A stretch of DNA of 5,402 nucleotides from an uncultured Rickettsiales bacterium (GTDB taxonomy: Bacteria > Pseudomonadota > Alphaproteobacteria > Rickettsiales > UBA1997), in contig CAKVBE010000076.1 of NCBI GenBank assembly GCA_934725005.1, positions 1-5,402 on the forward strand. Reading direction: 5' to 3'. The notes beneath the pieces are model-generated. The model saw nothing but the letters and a program-made list of their open reading frames with translations. It did no database searches and was not told where the DNA came from. Made by a program: the position numbers and the translations under genes. Position 1 is the stretch's first letter; every line of letters starts with the position of its first letter. Positions 1 to 5,402 of the stretch are shown here, one piece after another.

Positions 1-206
1 TAACCAAGATAGACATCAGATTGATTCGAAGCAGTCTCCATATCGTCTAAACGGAAAGTCACATTTGGATATTGTGCACATAACGTATTGTAATAATCCA
101 GAACTGGATCAGTAGAAGTCTGGACATTAAATGAAGTATTCTTTGTGGAACTGCTTTTGGATAACTCGTATATATTTGTGTTAGAAGTAATATTTGATAT
201 GTTCAT
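1..206 (-). CDS. Conserved hypothetical protein, N-terminal 68 residues (3' end outside window)
   Basis: The gene opens at ATG 206-204, with GGAGG at 213-217 six bases upstream, and runs off the left edge in frame. The visible part has no signal peptide or membrane helix. It begins MNISNITSN, followed by a Ser/Thr/Asn-rich, probably disordered stretch to about residue 32. Then comes a block with DYYNTLCAQYPNVTF at residues 37-51. Short leaders followed by a 'YY..L...YPNV.F' block occur in uncharacterised clostridial proteins (the DUF6033-like kind), but that resemblance is from memory and unverified. By hand count GC is about 38% over bases 1-120, higher than in the operon to its right. It has its own promoter, so it is probably a separate unit. 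Function unknown. Confidence 0.72.
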   Translation of the reverse strand, partial: MNISNITSNTNIYELSKSSSTKNTSFNVQTSTDPVLDYYNTLCAQYPNVTFRLDDMETASNQSDVYLG

Positions 207-251
207 TCTATACCTCCATGAAAATGGGATTTTTACTACAAATCTACTATA

Positions 252-280
252 ATAATATTATCGGTTTATTATGATGTAAA
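252..280 (-). promoter_or_regulatory. Sigma-A-type promoter for the gene at 1-206
   Basis: Read on the minus strand, TTTACA (275-280) is followed by exactly 17 bases and then TATTAT (252-257), close to the consensus TTGACA-N17-TATAAT. Transcription would begin near 244-246, giving a leader of about 40 nt that contains the GGAGG at 213-217. The rest of the 207-303 spacer is AT-rich. It contains no convincing GC-rich hairpin with a T-run, so read-through from the 304-1629 gene cannot be excluded. Confidence 0.55.
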
Positions 281-303
281 ATATAGTATAAAATACGGAT
301 GTG

Positions 304-1629
304 TTATTGAATTTCATTTATATACGTTGTAATTCTATTTTGAATAATGTCTGTTGTCTCATCTAGAGTTTTTTTTCCTTCAAAATAGTAAATGCTTTCT
401 TCTTTAATTATTTGTAATATAATATCATTATTTTGTTCGCATTTTCTTGTATTGTTAATTAAACTTCTAAATAATGATGCTTGTCTCTTTGTCATTGGTG
501 TTTCTGTATATGAATAATTATCATATTCTCCAGTTTCAAATCGTGGAATTATTTCTTTTCCAAATTCATTTGTGTATGGTTTGGTTGTCATGGCTGCATC
601 TATTGATAAATCTAAACAATCTTGCCGTGTTGGTGTATATATATTATACATTGTAGTTGCCTGATATTCTTTTGTCATAAATCTACGTATAAAACGCCAT
701 ACACCTTTTTTTTCTTTTGTATTAGAATACATACCTATTCGGTTATATAGAGTAAAATAAGACCCTTGTTTATCTTTGCTGGGATAACCAACATATGATA
801 TGGATTGACCAAATAACATGTCCATTATGAGATATTCATCTATATTTAAGGAACAATCTGACTCAAATAAAAGTTGTTTATCTTCTTTAAATAATTTTGT
901 GTTATTTGATGTGCCATCATTATATTTTCCGTATGTATTACATATACTAAGTAGGTCTTTAAATTTTTGTTGATTGAAATTACAGGTCTTTTCTTCAAGA
1001 TTAATGAAATCATTTATACCAACTTTAAGCAAAGAATATAAGGTATCCTCTTTACTTTTTTTAGACAATAGTTGGGTGGAAGTTGGTTTATTTTTAATTA
1101 TTTTTGTTAAGTCATCGTAAGACCATCCGTCAGTTGTTTGTAAATCTTTAGATTTACATATTAATGTATTAATATTAAAACCAGGTGCAAGATAGTAATG
1201 TTTACCTTTTATTTCCATGGCATTCCAGACAGAAGGAATAAAGTCATCTACTTGCAACTCTTGGTCATTTTTAATGTATGGGGTAAGATCTTCAAGAATA
1301 TTTTTTGAAACAAGTATATCTAAAGGAATCCAAGATAAATCAATGATATCAGGTGAATTTCCTGATAAAATATCATTTGTAAGTTTTAAATCTGGATTTT
1401 TTTCATTTGAATAATCTTTTATTTTAATAACATATTCACTATCTTTTTTATTAAATTCTAAAATTGCTTGTCTTATGGGTTCATCTATTCTTGTTCCAGC
1501 ATAAATAATAGTTTTTTTGTTGTTAAGAGTAGCGTTATTTTTTTCTTTACTAAAATTTATAAAAAAATTTATTAAAAATAATAATGTTAATAATATAATA
1601 ATTATATATTTAAGAAATCTGTTATTCAT
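304..1629 (-). CDS. Membrane-anchored extracellular solute-binding protein, family 1 type
   Basis: This 441-aa protein has the length and layout of ABC solute-binding proteins of the maltose-binding type. Recognisable parts are an N-terminal strand KTIIYAGTR (39-47), a helix with FNKK (59-62), SPDIIDLSW (92-100), YLAPGFNINTL (146-156), and a C-terminal block with EESIYYFEGKKTLDE (410-424) and IIQNRITTYINE (428-439). That last block is very typical of clostridial sugar-binding proteins. The N-terminus is unusual: residues 7-25 are one long hydrophobic helix with no lipobox Cys, so the protein is probably held by an uncleaved anchor facing outward. The start at 1629 has TTGAGGA at 1637-1643, seven bases away, and lies 14 nt after the previous stop. 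It is the last gene of the operon. No sugar-type permease pair is nearby, so ligand sensing, or capture of a peptide or lipid near the membrane, is as likely as import. Ligand unknown. Confidence 0.85.
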   Translation of the reverse strand: MNNRFLKYIIIILLTLLFLINFFINFSKEKNNATLNNKKTIIYAGTRIDEPIRQAILEFNKKDSEYVIKIKDYSNEKNPDLKLTNDILSGNSPDIIDLSWIPLDILVSKNILEDLTPYIKNDQELQVDDFIPSVWNAMEIKGKHYYLAPGFNINTLICKSKDLQTTDGWSYDDLTKIIKNKPTSTQLLSKKSKEDTLYSLLKVGINDFINLEEKTCNFNQQKFKDLLSICNTYGKYNDGTSNNTKLFKEDKQLLFESDCSLNIDEYLIMDMLFGQSISYVGYPSKDKQGSYFTLYNRIGMYSNTKEKKGVWRFIRRFMTKEYQATTMYNIYTPTRQDCLDLSIDAAMTTKPYTNEFGKEIIPRFETGEYDNYSYTETPMTKRQASLFRSLINNTRKCEQNNDIILQIIKEESIYYFEGKKTLDETTDIIQNRITTYINEIQ

Positions 1630-1643
1630 AAGTTTATCCTCAA

Positions 1644-2378
1644 CTATCTTATATTGTATTTTTTTAGAATATCATTCTTTATAGATAAAAAAACATTGAG
1701 TGTTTTTTGAGAACTGGTCATAAATTCACGGTTGATGCAATTATTGTATGGTGCTACGAGAGAGTCTTGCGTATATTCGTCGGTAACAAAGGTTTTCTTT
1801 TCAGAATTAGATACACAATCTGAATCATCCTGATCAATATTTAGTATACTATATAGGGAGGGGGTAATTCTATACTGAGGTATTTTTAAGGCATCGGATA
1901 TTTCTTCTTTTTCACAAAAAATTAAATAATGATTGTTGGGTTTCATGAAATTGATACAACCAAAAGTATCAATATATATAGATTCTTTCATTTTGGGATA
2001 TACCGAAATACCACCTGGTCTTGTGATTTCAATTTCTTTTTTTATAGATTTTGAATTACCTCCTATTTCTTTTTCAATATATGCATTCTGTATAAAAAGT
2101 CCATTTTTTAAAGAAAAATTATTTCCTGCTTTGACAACAAAAATAAAAGTTTTTCCATTCTGTGAATTTTGATATAATAATTGTTTATTCTTGTTACTTT
2201 GTAATTCAGTATCTGATAATGGATTAATTTTAATTTTATAATTTTCAGAATAATTTATCATATCATTATATTTATGTATTTTATCAAAATCATAATTTGG
2301 CATGCTATTAAATAAAATTGTTGAAAATAAAAAATAAATTATTATTATAAAGATAACAGTGAATATAAATTTTTTCAT
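1644..2378 (-). CDS. Unknown anchored extracellular protein with four cysteines
   Basis: The protein is 244 aa. Residues 4-24 form a single strongly hydrophobic helix after MKK, and the rest is hydrophilic, so it is predicted to be anchored in the membrane with about 220 residues outside. Much of the middle (77-157) reads as alternating beta-strand sequence, for example GKTFIFVVKAG (75-85) and CINFMKPNNHYLIFCEK (141-157). Four Cys (141, 155, 188, 214) lie in the exported part and could form two disulfides. There is no lipobox and no catalytic motif I recognise. GAGG at 2385-2388 sits six bases before the ATG. The gene starts 18 nt after the ATPase and ends 14 nt before the solute-binding protein, so all three are almost certainly co-transcribed. 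An accessory or immunity role beside the transporter is inference from position only. Confidence 0.85.
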   Translation of the reverse strand: MKKFIFTVIFIIIIYFLFSTILFNSMPNYDFDKIHKYNDMINYSENYKIKINPLSDTELQSNKNKQLLYQNSQNGKTFIFVVKAGNNFSLKNGLFIQNAYIEKEIGGNSKSIKKEIEITRPGGISVYPKMKESIYIDTFGCINFMKPNNHYLIFCEKEEISDALKIPQYRITPSLYSILNIDQDDSDCVSNSEKKTFVTDEYTQDSLVAPYNNCINREFMTSSQKTLNVFLSIKNDILKKYNIR

Positions 2379-2396
2379 GTTCTACCTCATCTGTAT

Positions 2397-3032
2397 TTAA
2401 ATTTTCTTTAAAGTTCCATTTTGAAAAGCGTAAACTGTATCACATATATCTAGAATATCTTCTTGATTGTGGCACGTAATTGCAATAATACAATTTTCTT
2501 TTGATAAATCTAATAGTTGATTGTAAAAATTTGTTTTGCTTATGTTATCTAAACTATTAGCAGGCTCATCTAATAATAATAGAGATGGCTTCTCCATAAT
2601 TGCTTGAGCTAAAATAACTTTTTGACGCATACCTAGAGAATATTTTCCTATTTTTGTTTTATCATAAGGGTCTAATCCAACTGAATGTATAGCTTGTCTA
2701 ACTTCAGAATCTTTGATTTTGTTATTGATTTTAGCTAATAGTTTTAGGTTCTCATAAGCTGTCATATTTGCATATAAATTGATATTTTCAATTACAATTC
2801 CTGTAGAAAGTTCTCTATTTTGAAAAGGAATATATTCATTTCCATTTAAAAGAATATGTCCGGTACTTGGTCGTACTAGACCTGCTAATATTCGAAGTAG
2901 CATTGTTTTACCTGAACCGTTTTGTCCCATAAAACCATATATATGTTCAGAATACATATTTATATTAATATCTTCAAATATTATTTTATTATTTATTTTT
3001 TTTCCTAAATTAATTGTTGAAAGAGTATACAT
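2397..3032 (-). CDS. ABC transporter ATPase, BcrA/LanF-like, with Glu in the Q-loop
   Basis: This 211-aa cytoplasmic ATPase should power the two permeases encoded just before it. Its motifs are Walker A GQNGSGKT (36-43), signature SLGMR (132-136) after Y131, Walker B LLLLDEP (151-157), D-loop NSLD (159-162) and switch His188. The Q-loop region reads IVIENINLYANMTAYENL (79-96), with Glu82 where most ABC proteins have Gln. This 'E-loop' is described for LanF subunits of lantibiotic immunity transporters and is also seen in bacitracin-type ATPases. The protein is short and lacks the C-terminal extension found in many 300-aa BcrA-like ATPases. AGGTGAGG at 3039-3046 gives a six-base spacing to the ATG. 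It starts 27 nt after the second permease. Assignment to an ABC-2 type exporter or immunity pump is strong; the substrate is unknown. Confidence 0.95.
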   Translation of the reverse strand: MYTLSTINLGKKINNKIIFEDININMYSEHIYGFMGQNGSGKTMLLRILAGLVRPSTGHILLNGNEYIPFQNRELSTGIVIENINLYANMTAYENLKLLAKINNKIKDSEVRQAIHSVGLDPYDKTKIGKYSLGMRQKVILAQAIMEKPSLLLLDEPANSLDNISKTNFYNQLLDLSKENCIIAITCHNQEDILDICDTVYAFQNGTLKKI

Positions 3033-3059
3033 ATATTACCTCACCTATTTATAATTTAA

Positions 3060-3845
3060 TTAAATATATTCATGATCTTCTAAAAAAAGAAAATCAGACA
3101 TTGAAAGCAACCAATACATAATTAATAGAATTATTATGCAATAAAAAATAGTTATTAATAATGATATATACGTGTCTATTGTAAATGAATTAAATTGATT
3201 TAGCGAAATATTAATAGGAATAAGCATCTTAATGTTTATTCTATTTTCGAAAAGATAAATTCTACCAAAAGAAAGAACCAAATAATGCATCAATATTAAA
3301 CAGGAATATGAAATGATAAATCCCAAAATTCGTCCAATCATAAAAGACAATAAATTACCTAAAAGAGAAATAAATAAAGATAATATTATATAGTAAGATA
3401 AATAATTGCAAAGTACAGTAAAAGAATAAAAATTAATATTAGATTTTGTTATTATCATTGAGAAAATATATAAGATGCATATATATACTGTAAAAAAAAC
3501 AAAAGCATGCCAAATCAGATCAATTAACTTTTTATAATACCAATTTTTAAAAGAATTATATCTAATTATGAAATATATTCCATTCCCATGTATATCTTCA
3601 AAAAAAGAATTACCATATAATAAGATAAAAAAAGTAATAGGAATCAAAAAATTAAATAACGTTTTTATATCTGGAGTATTATAAAATCCATGAAATAAAA
3701 AAAATGATAACGCATCTATCAAATTATTTTCAGAATGTAATAATTGACTGTTAAATAAATTAATTAATACTTCGCTTTGTAAAGAGATTAGTATTATAAT
3801 TAGAATAAATATATGAAATTGAGTTTTTTTAGTATAATGATTCAT
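3060..3845 (-). CDS. ABC-2-type transporter permease, second subunit (six predicted helices)
   Basis: The protein is 261 aa and overwhelmingly hydrophobic. Approximate helices are 11-31, 62-79, 108-133, 140-169, 173-196 and 225-247, the usual six-helix plan of ABC-2 or LanE/LanG-like permeases. Between helices 2 and 3 lies a cytosolic stretch, GNSFFEDIHGNGIYFIIRYN (78-97), followed by Trp102 and KK at 105-106. An 'R...W..KK' coupling segment of this kind is seen in uncharacterised Firmicute permeases (DUF2705-like, from memory). The start lies only 2 nt after the first permease's stop, with AAGGA (3854-3858) inside the end of that gene, so the two are probably translationally coupled and form a heterodimer. 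GC is extremely low; the line 3601-3660 counts to about 15%. Confidence 0.85.
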   Translation of the reverse strand: MNHYTKKTQFHIFILIIILISLQSEVLINLFNSQLLHSENNLIDALSFFLFHGFYNTPDIKTLFNFLIPITFFILLYGNSFFEDIHGNGIYFIIRYNSFKNWYYKKLIDLIWHAFVFFTVYICILYIFSMIITKSNINFYSFTVLCNYLSYYIILSLFISLLGNLLSFMIGRILGFIISYSCLILMHYLVLSFGRIYLFENRINIKMLIPINISLNQFNSFTIDTYISLLITIFYCIIILLIMYWLLSMSDFLFLEDHEYI

Positions 3846-3847
3846 TA

Positions 3848-4723
3848 TTAAATTCCTTGATCTATATATATTTTATGATGAAGTAAAACGGAAGAAAAAA
3901 GCAACATGAATAAAATAAGTAAACATATATAATGGGGTGACAAATTCATATTATATGTAATTCGAAAATATTGAAAAAAGTTAAAATGAAAAAGAGGATG
4001 TACGTATATATAAATAACATCTCCTACCTTTAATAATAGGAAATAAAAAATATACAGTGGGAAAAAAAGATATATATTTTTTTGTACATATAATGAAATT
4101 GTATACATCATATAAGAAATAATCCCCATAAAACATGAGAAAATAAAAGCATATATAGTATTATATAATAATGGATGACTAATATATAAGCTAATAGGAA
4201 TCAAAGTGAATCCTGGATTTATTACAGATGACGAAATAATGGTAGTTCCCATTAATCCCCCCCCACCATTTAAATCATAAAAGGTAAAACCATTTGCCAT
4301 TATGCCTGTATTTGAAAAAAAGAATTGATTTATTACGAGTTCAATAAGTAGAGGAATAAAAAAGGCAATTAATGTACCTAAAAAGGAAACAAGAGAACCA
4401 GCAGTATAGTAACTAAATGTATTAATGCGAATAATTTGTAATAAATCTATTTTATTAATTCTGTTTTTAATATTAAAAAAACAATAAGGAAGCAACAATA
4501 AAAGCAGACTTAATAAAAAAAATTTGTCAAGTATAGGAGAATGATCATTTAATATAAATGCTTCTGAAACGTCGATTAATGATTCTTTGGGATTTTTATA
4601 ATTAATAAGCAACCAATAAGCGGAGTTAGTCAATCCAAAAAGTAAGACTATAATAAAACATGATTGAAATCCTATTTGTCGAATCATAATATTAAATTGA
4701 GTACAAAAACTTTTATAAAACAT
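3848..4723 (-). CDS. ABC-2-type transporter permease, first subunit (six predicted helices)
   Basis: The protein is 291 aa. Predicted helices are near 19-40, 66-84, 108-133, 186-212, 217-236 and 264-282, in the ABC-2 permease pattern. The loop between helices 3 and 4 is long (about 134-185) and probably extracellular. It holds a Gly run at 153-156 encoded across eight consecutive G bases (see repeat at 4257-4264), where a one-base slip would truncate the protein. GGAGG at 4733-4737, nine bases before the ATG, supports the start. The gene follows the secreted-protein gene after 66 nt that contain a stem-loop, and leads directly into the second permease. With the ATPase at 2397-3032 it should form a two-permease, one-ATPase exporter like LanFEG. 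Its low sequence conservation makes a family name unsafe. Confidence 0.85.
   Translation of the reverse strand: MFYKSFCTQFNIMIRQIGFQSCFIIVLLFGLTNSAYWLLINYKNPKESLIDVSEAFILNDHSPILDKFFLLSLLLLLLPYCFFNIKNRINKIDLLQIIRINTFSYYTAGSLVSFLGTLIAFFIPLLIELVINQFFFSNTGIMANGFTFYDLNGGGGLMGTTIISSSVINPGFTLIPISLYISHPLLYNTIYAFIFSCFMGIISYMMYTISLYVQKNIYLFFPLYIFYFLLLKVGDVIYIYVHPLFHFNFFQYFRITYNMNLSPHYICLLILFMLLFSSVLLHHKIYIDQGI
4257..4264 (-). repeat. Poly-G tract (G8 on the coding strand) inside the first permease gene
   Basis: Eight C on the plus strand read as eight G in the coding direction, spanning codons 154-156 of the permease (Gly153-Gly156 in all). Reading the alternative frames by hand, loss of one G puts a stop at codon 157, and gain of one G reaches a stop at codon 178. 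Either would remove the last three helices. Tracts like this are known contingency loci in other bacteria; here, switching is inference. Confidence 0.9.
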
Positions 4724-4754
4724 AGAATTTTTCCTCCGATTTTAGAACAGGTAA

Positions 4755-4784
4755 ATTGCTATCATGGTATTCCATGATAGCAAT
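4755..4784 (-). terminator. Stem-loop after the secreted-protein gene: weak terminator, attenuator or mRNA stabiliser
   Basis: Bases 4755-4767 and 4772-4784 are a perfect 13-bp inverted repeat around a 4-base loop. The stem begins five bases after the stop codon of the secreted-protein gene. In the reading direction it is followed by TTTACCTG rather than a T-run, so full factor-independent termination is unlikely. No good promoter is visible between it and the permease gene. It probably lets part of the transcript continue, so the secreted protein would be made in excess over the transporter, or it protects the 3' end of a processed mRNA. Confidence 0.7.
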
Positions 4785-4789
4785 CTTAC

Positions 4790-5245
4790 TTATTTTATTT
4801 CATGAAATATACATGTATTTACATTTTTAGATTCAGGACTTTTTATTAATACATTTAATCCGGTATTATAGCGTCCAATTGTCCCTGTGGATTTATCAAT
4901 AAAGTTATATGAATAGCGTTTATTTTTAGCAGCATCAAATTGCCAAGTGTTTTTTGATTGAAAGGTTGTTTGATATTCTAATTGCATTTTTGCATTTGTT
5001 GCAACAATCCACATACTTAAATTAGTATAGCTACTATGATCATTTATTTCACCCGCTTTTGCAATTGTTTCAATTGTGAATGAGTAATTATCATAAGAAC
5101 CATTATCGTATATTTTGCTAGCAGAATAATATTTGGTAGGAGCTTCTGCCCAAGTTCTAGATGATGATGCAATTGCAACATTACCCGTAAATAATATTAC
5201 AAGTATTGTTACTACAAAGGTATTTTTACAAAATAATCTTTTCAT
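4790..5245 (-). CDS. Small Sec-secreted protein of unknown function (candidate bacteriocin or effector)
   Basis: The protein is 151 aa. The N-terminus has KR at 2-3, a hydrophobic core at about 9-20 and a signal peptidase I site at A24-I25-A26 before S27, giving a mature protein of about 125 residues with no membrane helix. The mature part is rich in Tyr, Ser, Asn and Thr, with alternating patterns that suggest beta-strands (for example YDNYSFTIET 51-60, SMWIVATNAKMQLEYQTT 77-94) and a single Cys145. It lacks the WxHG-type features of lactococcin 972. There is a loose resemblance in size and layout to DUF2712 secreted proteins, which also sit beside ABC-2 transporters, but I cannot confirm it. 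AAAGGAGG at 5257-5264 is a strong site with a rather long 11-base gap to ATG 5245. The gene begins 33 nt after the autoinducer gene and is followed by a stem-loop. It has the position of an operon's abundant product. Confidence 0.85.
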   Translation of the reverse strand: MKRLFCKNTFVVTILVILFTGNVAIASSSRTWAEAPTKYYSASKIYDNGSYDNYSFTIETIAKAGEINDHSSYTNLSMWIVATNAKMQLEYQTTFQSKNTWQFDAAKNKRYSYNFIDKSTGTIGRYNTGLNVLIKSPESKNVNTCIFHEIK

Positions 5246-5278
5246 AATTATGCATTCCTCCTTTACAAAATTGAATAA

Positions 5279-5402
5279 CTATTTCTGATACTTTTCTCTT
5301 GCGGATTTTGGCTCCTTTGGCTGATAACAGTATTTTGGTGATGTAGCACATACCGCCTGTTTTGCTGCTTGTTTTCCGATTACAGCAAGTAAGTGTGATA
5401 AT
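5279..5402 (-). CDS. AgrD-like cyclic (thio)lactone autoinducer precursor, C-terminal 40 residues (5' end outside window)
   Basis: The minus strand is open from the right edge to TAG at 5279-5281, giving 40 residues. It shows a hydrophobic, Ala/Lys-rich helix (LLAVIGKQAAKQAV, local residues 4-17), a short core with Cys18, Ser21 and Cys25, then a charged tail YQPKEPKSAREKYQK. AgrD precursors have exactly this order: amphipathic leader, 5-residue ring, and tail with a conserved Pro. Aligned to S. aureus AgrD (ring CDFIM, then DEVEVPKEL), the ring would be Ser21-Cys25 and the conserved Pro would be Pro31. A Ser nucleophile gives a lactone, as in enterococcal GBAP; use of Cys18 is the alternative. 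AgrB and a sensor kinase/regulator would be expected beyond the edge. GC is about 40% by hand count. The start codon is not visible. Confidence 0.7.
   Translation of the reverse strand, partial: LSHLLAVIGKQAAKQAVCATSPKYCYQPKEPKSAREKYQK

Noticed and set aside
207..303. Factor-independent terminator at the end of the operon
   Set aside because: Only short AT-only partial repeats are visible and none forms a stable hairpin followed by a T-run. The best-supported element here is the promoter for the next gene.
369..376. A8 tract in the solute-binding protein gene as a second slip site
   Set aside because: A/T runs of this length are common by chance in DNA this AT-rich and occur repeatedly in the window, unlike the single G8.
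474..656. Plus-strand open frame of 60 codons
   Set aside because: It lies wholly inside the solute-binding protein gene on the other strand, has no ribosome-binding site, and its composition is what antisense of that gene gives.
1217..1414. Plus-strand open frame of 65 codons
   Set aside because: It is antisense to a conserved part of the solute-binding protein and has no supporting start signal.
1933..2172. Plus-strand open frame of 79 codons
   Set aside because: It is the antisense shadow of the 244-aa anchored protein. The minus-strand gene has a ribosome-binding site, a hydrophobic N-terminus and operon spacing.
304..4723. Carbohydrate ABC importer operon
   Set aside because: The binding protein suggests it, but the permeases lack a recognisable MalF/MalG EAA-type loop and look like ABC-2 subunits. 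The ATPase is 211 aa without the long regulatory C-terminus of sugar importers.
4790..5245. Lactococcin 972 family bacteriocin
   Set aside because: Size and secretion fit loosely, but the conserved Trp/His/Gly-containing N-terminal pattern is absent, and the usual large associated membrane protein is not encoded nearby.
1..5402. CRISPR array, tRNA/rRNA genes, riboswitch, insertion sequence
   Set aside because: No spaced direct repeats, cloverleaf, rRNA-like sequence, transposase or terminal inverted repeats were found on reading both strands.

Overview
All genes read leftwards (minus strand) in very AT-rich DNA. Nearly every start follows a GGAGG-like ribosome-binding site. The proteins are rich in Ile, Lys, Asn and Tyr. 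This points to a low-GC Firmicute, most likely a gut-type clostridium (Lachnospiraceae-like); the taxon is inferred.

Layout in transcription order, right to left. At the right edge (5279-5402) is the C-terminal end of a short peptide gene, which I read as an AgrD-type cyclic (thio)lactone autoinducer precursor. It was found by reading the minus strand directly and is cut by the window edge. After 33 nt comes a 151-aa Sec-secreted protein of unknown function (4790-5245). A 13-bp stem-loop without a proper T-tract follows (4755-4784). Then come five tightly packed genes with gaps of 2-27 nt: two six-helix ABC permeases (3848-4723 and 3060-3845), an ABC ATPase (2397-3032), a 244-aa protein with one N-terminal membrane anchor (1644-2378), and a 441-aa family-1-type solute-binding protein held by an uncleaved N-terminal helix instead of a lipid anchor (304-1629). 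A 97-nt spacer with a good promoter (252-280) then starts an unrelated, truncated gene (1-206).

Interpretation (inference): the block looks like one quorum-sensing-linked operon, namely peptide signal, secreted effector or structural protein, LanFEG/BcrAB-like ABC transporter and two anchored extracellular proteins. The ATPase carries Glu where most ABC ATPases have the Q-loop Gln. That trait is known from bacitracin and lantibiotic self-protection transporters. No peptide-modifying enzyme, protease-type exporter or sugar-type permease is present. A bacteriocin/immunity or cell-surface stress cassette with an unmodified secreted protein therefore fits better than a nutrient importer. The first permease gene carries a run of eight G that could switch the transporter on and off. 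Sampled lines in the ABC, anchored-protein and binding-protein genes are mostly 15-25% GC, against about 38-40% in both flanking partial genes, which hints that the cassette was acquired.
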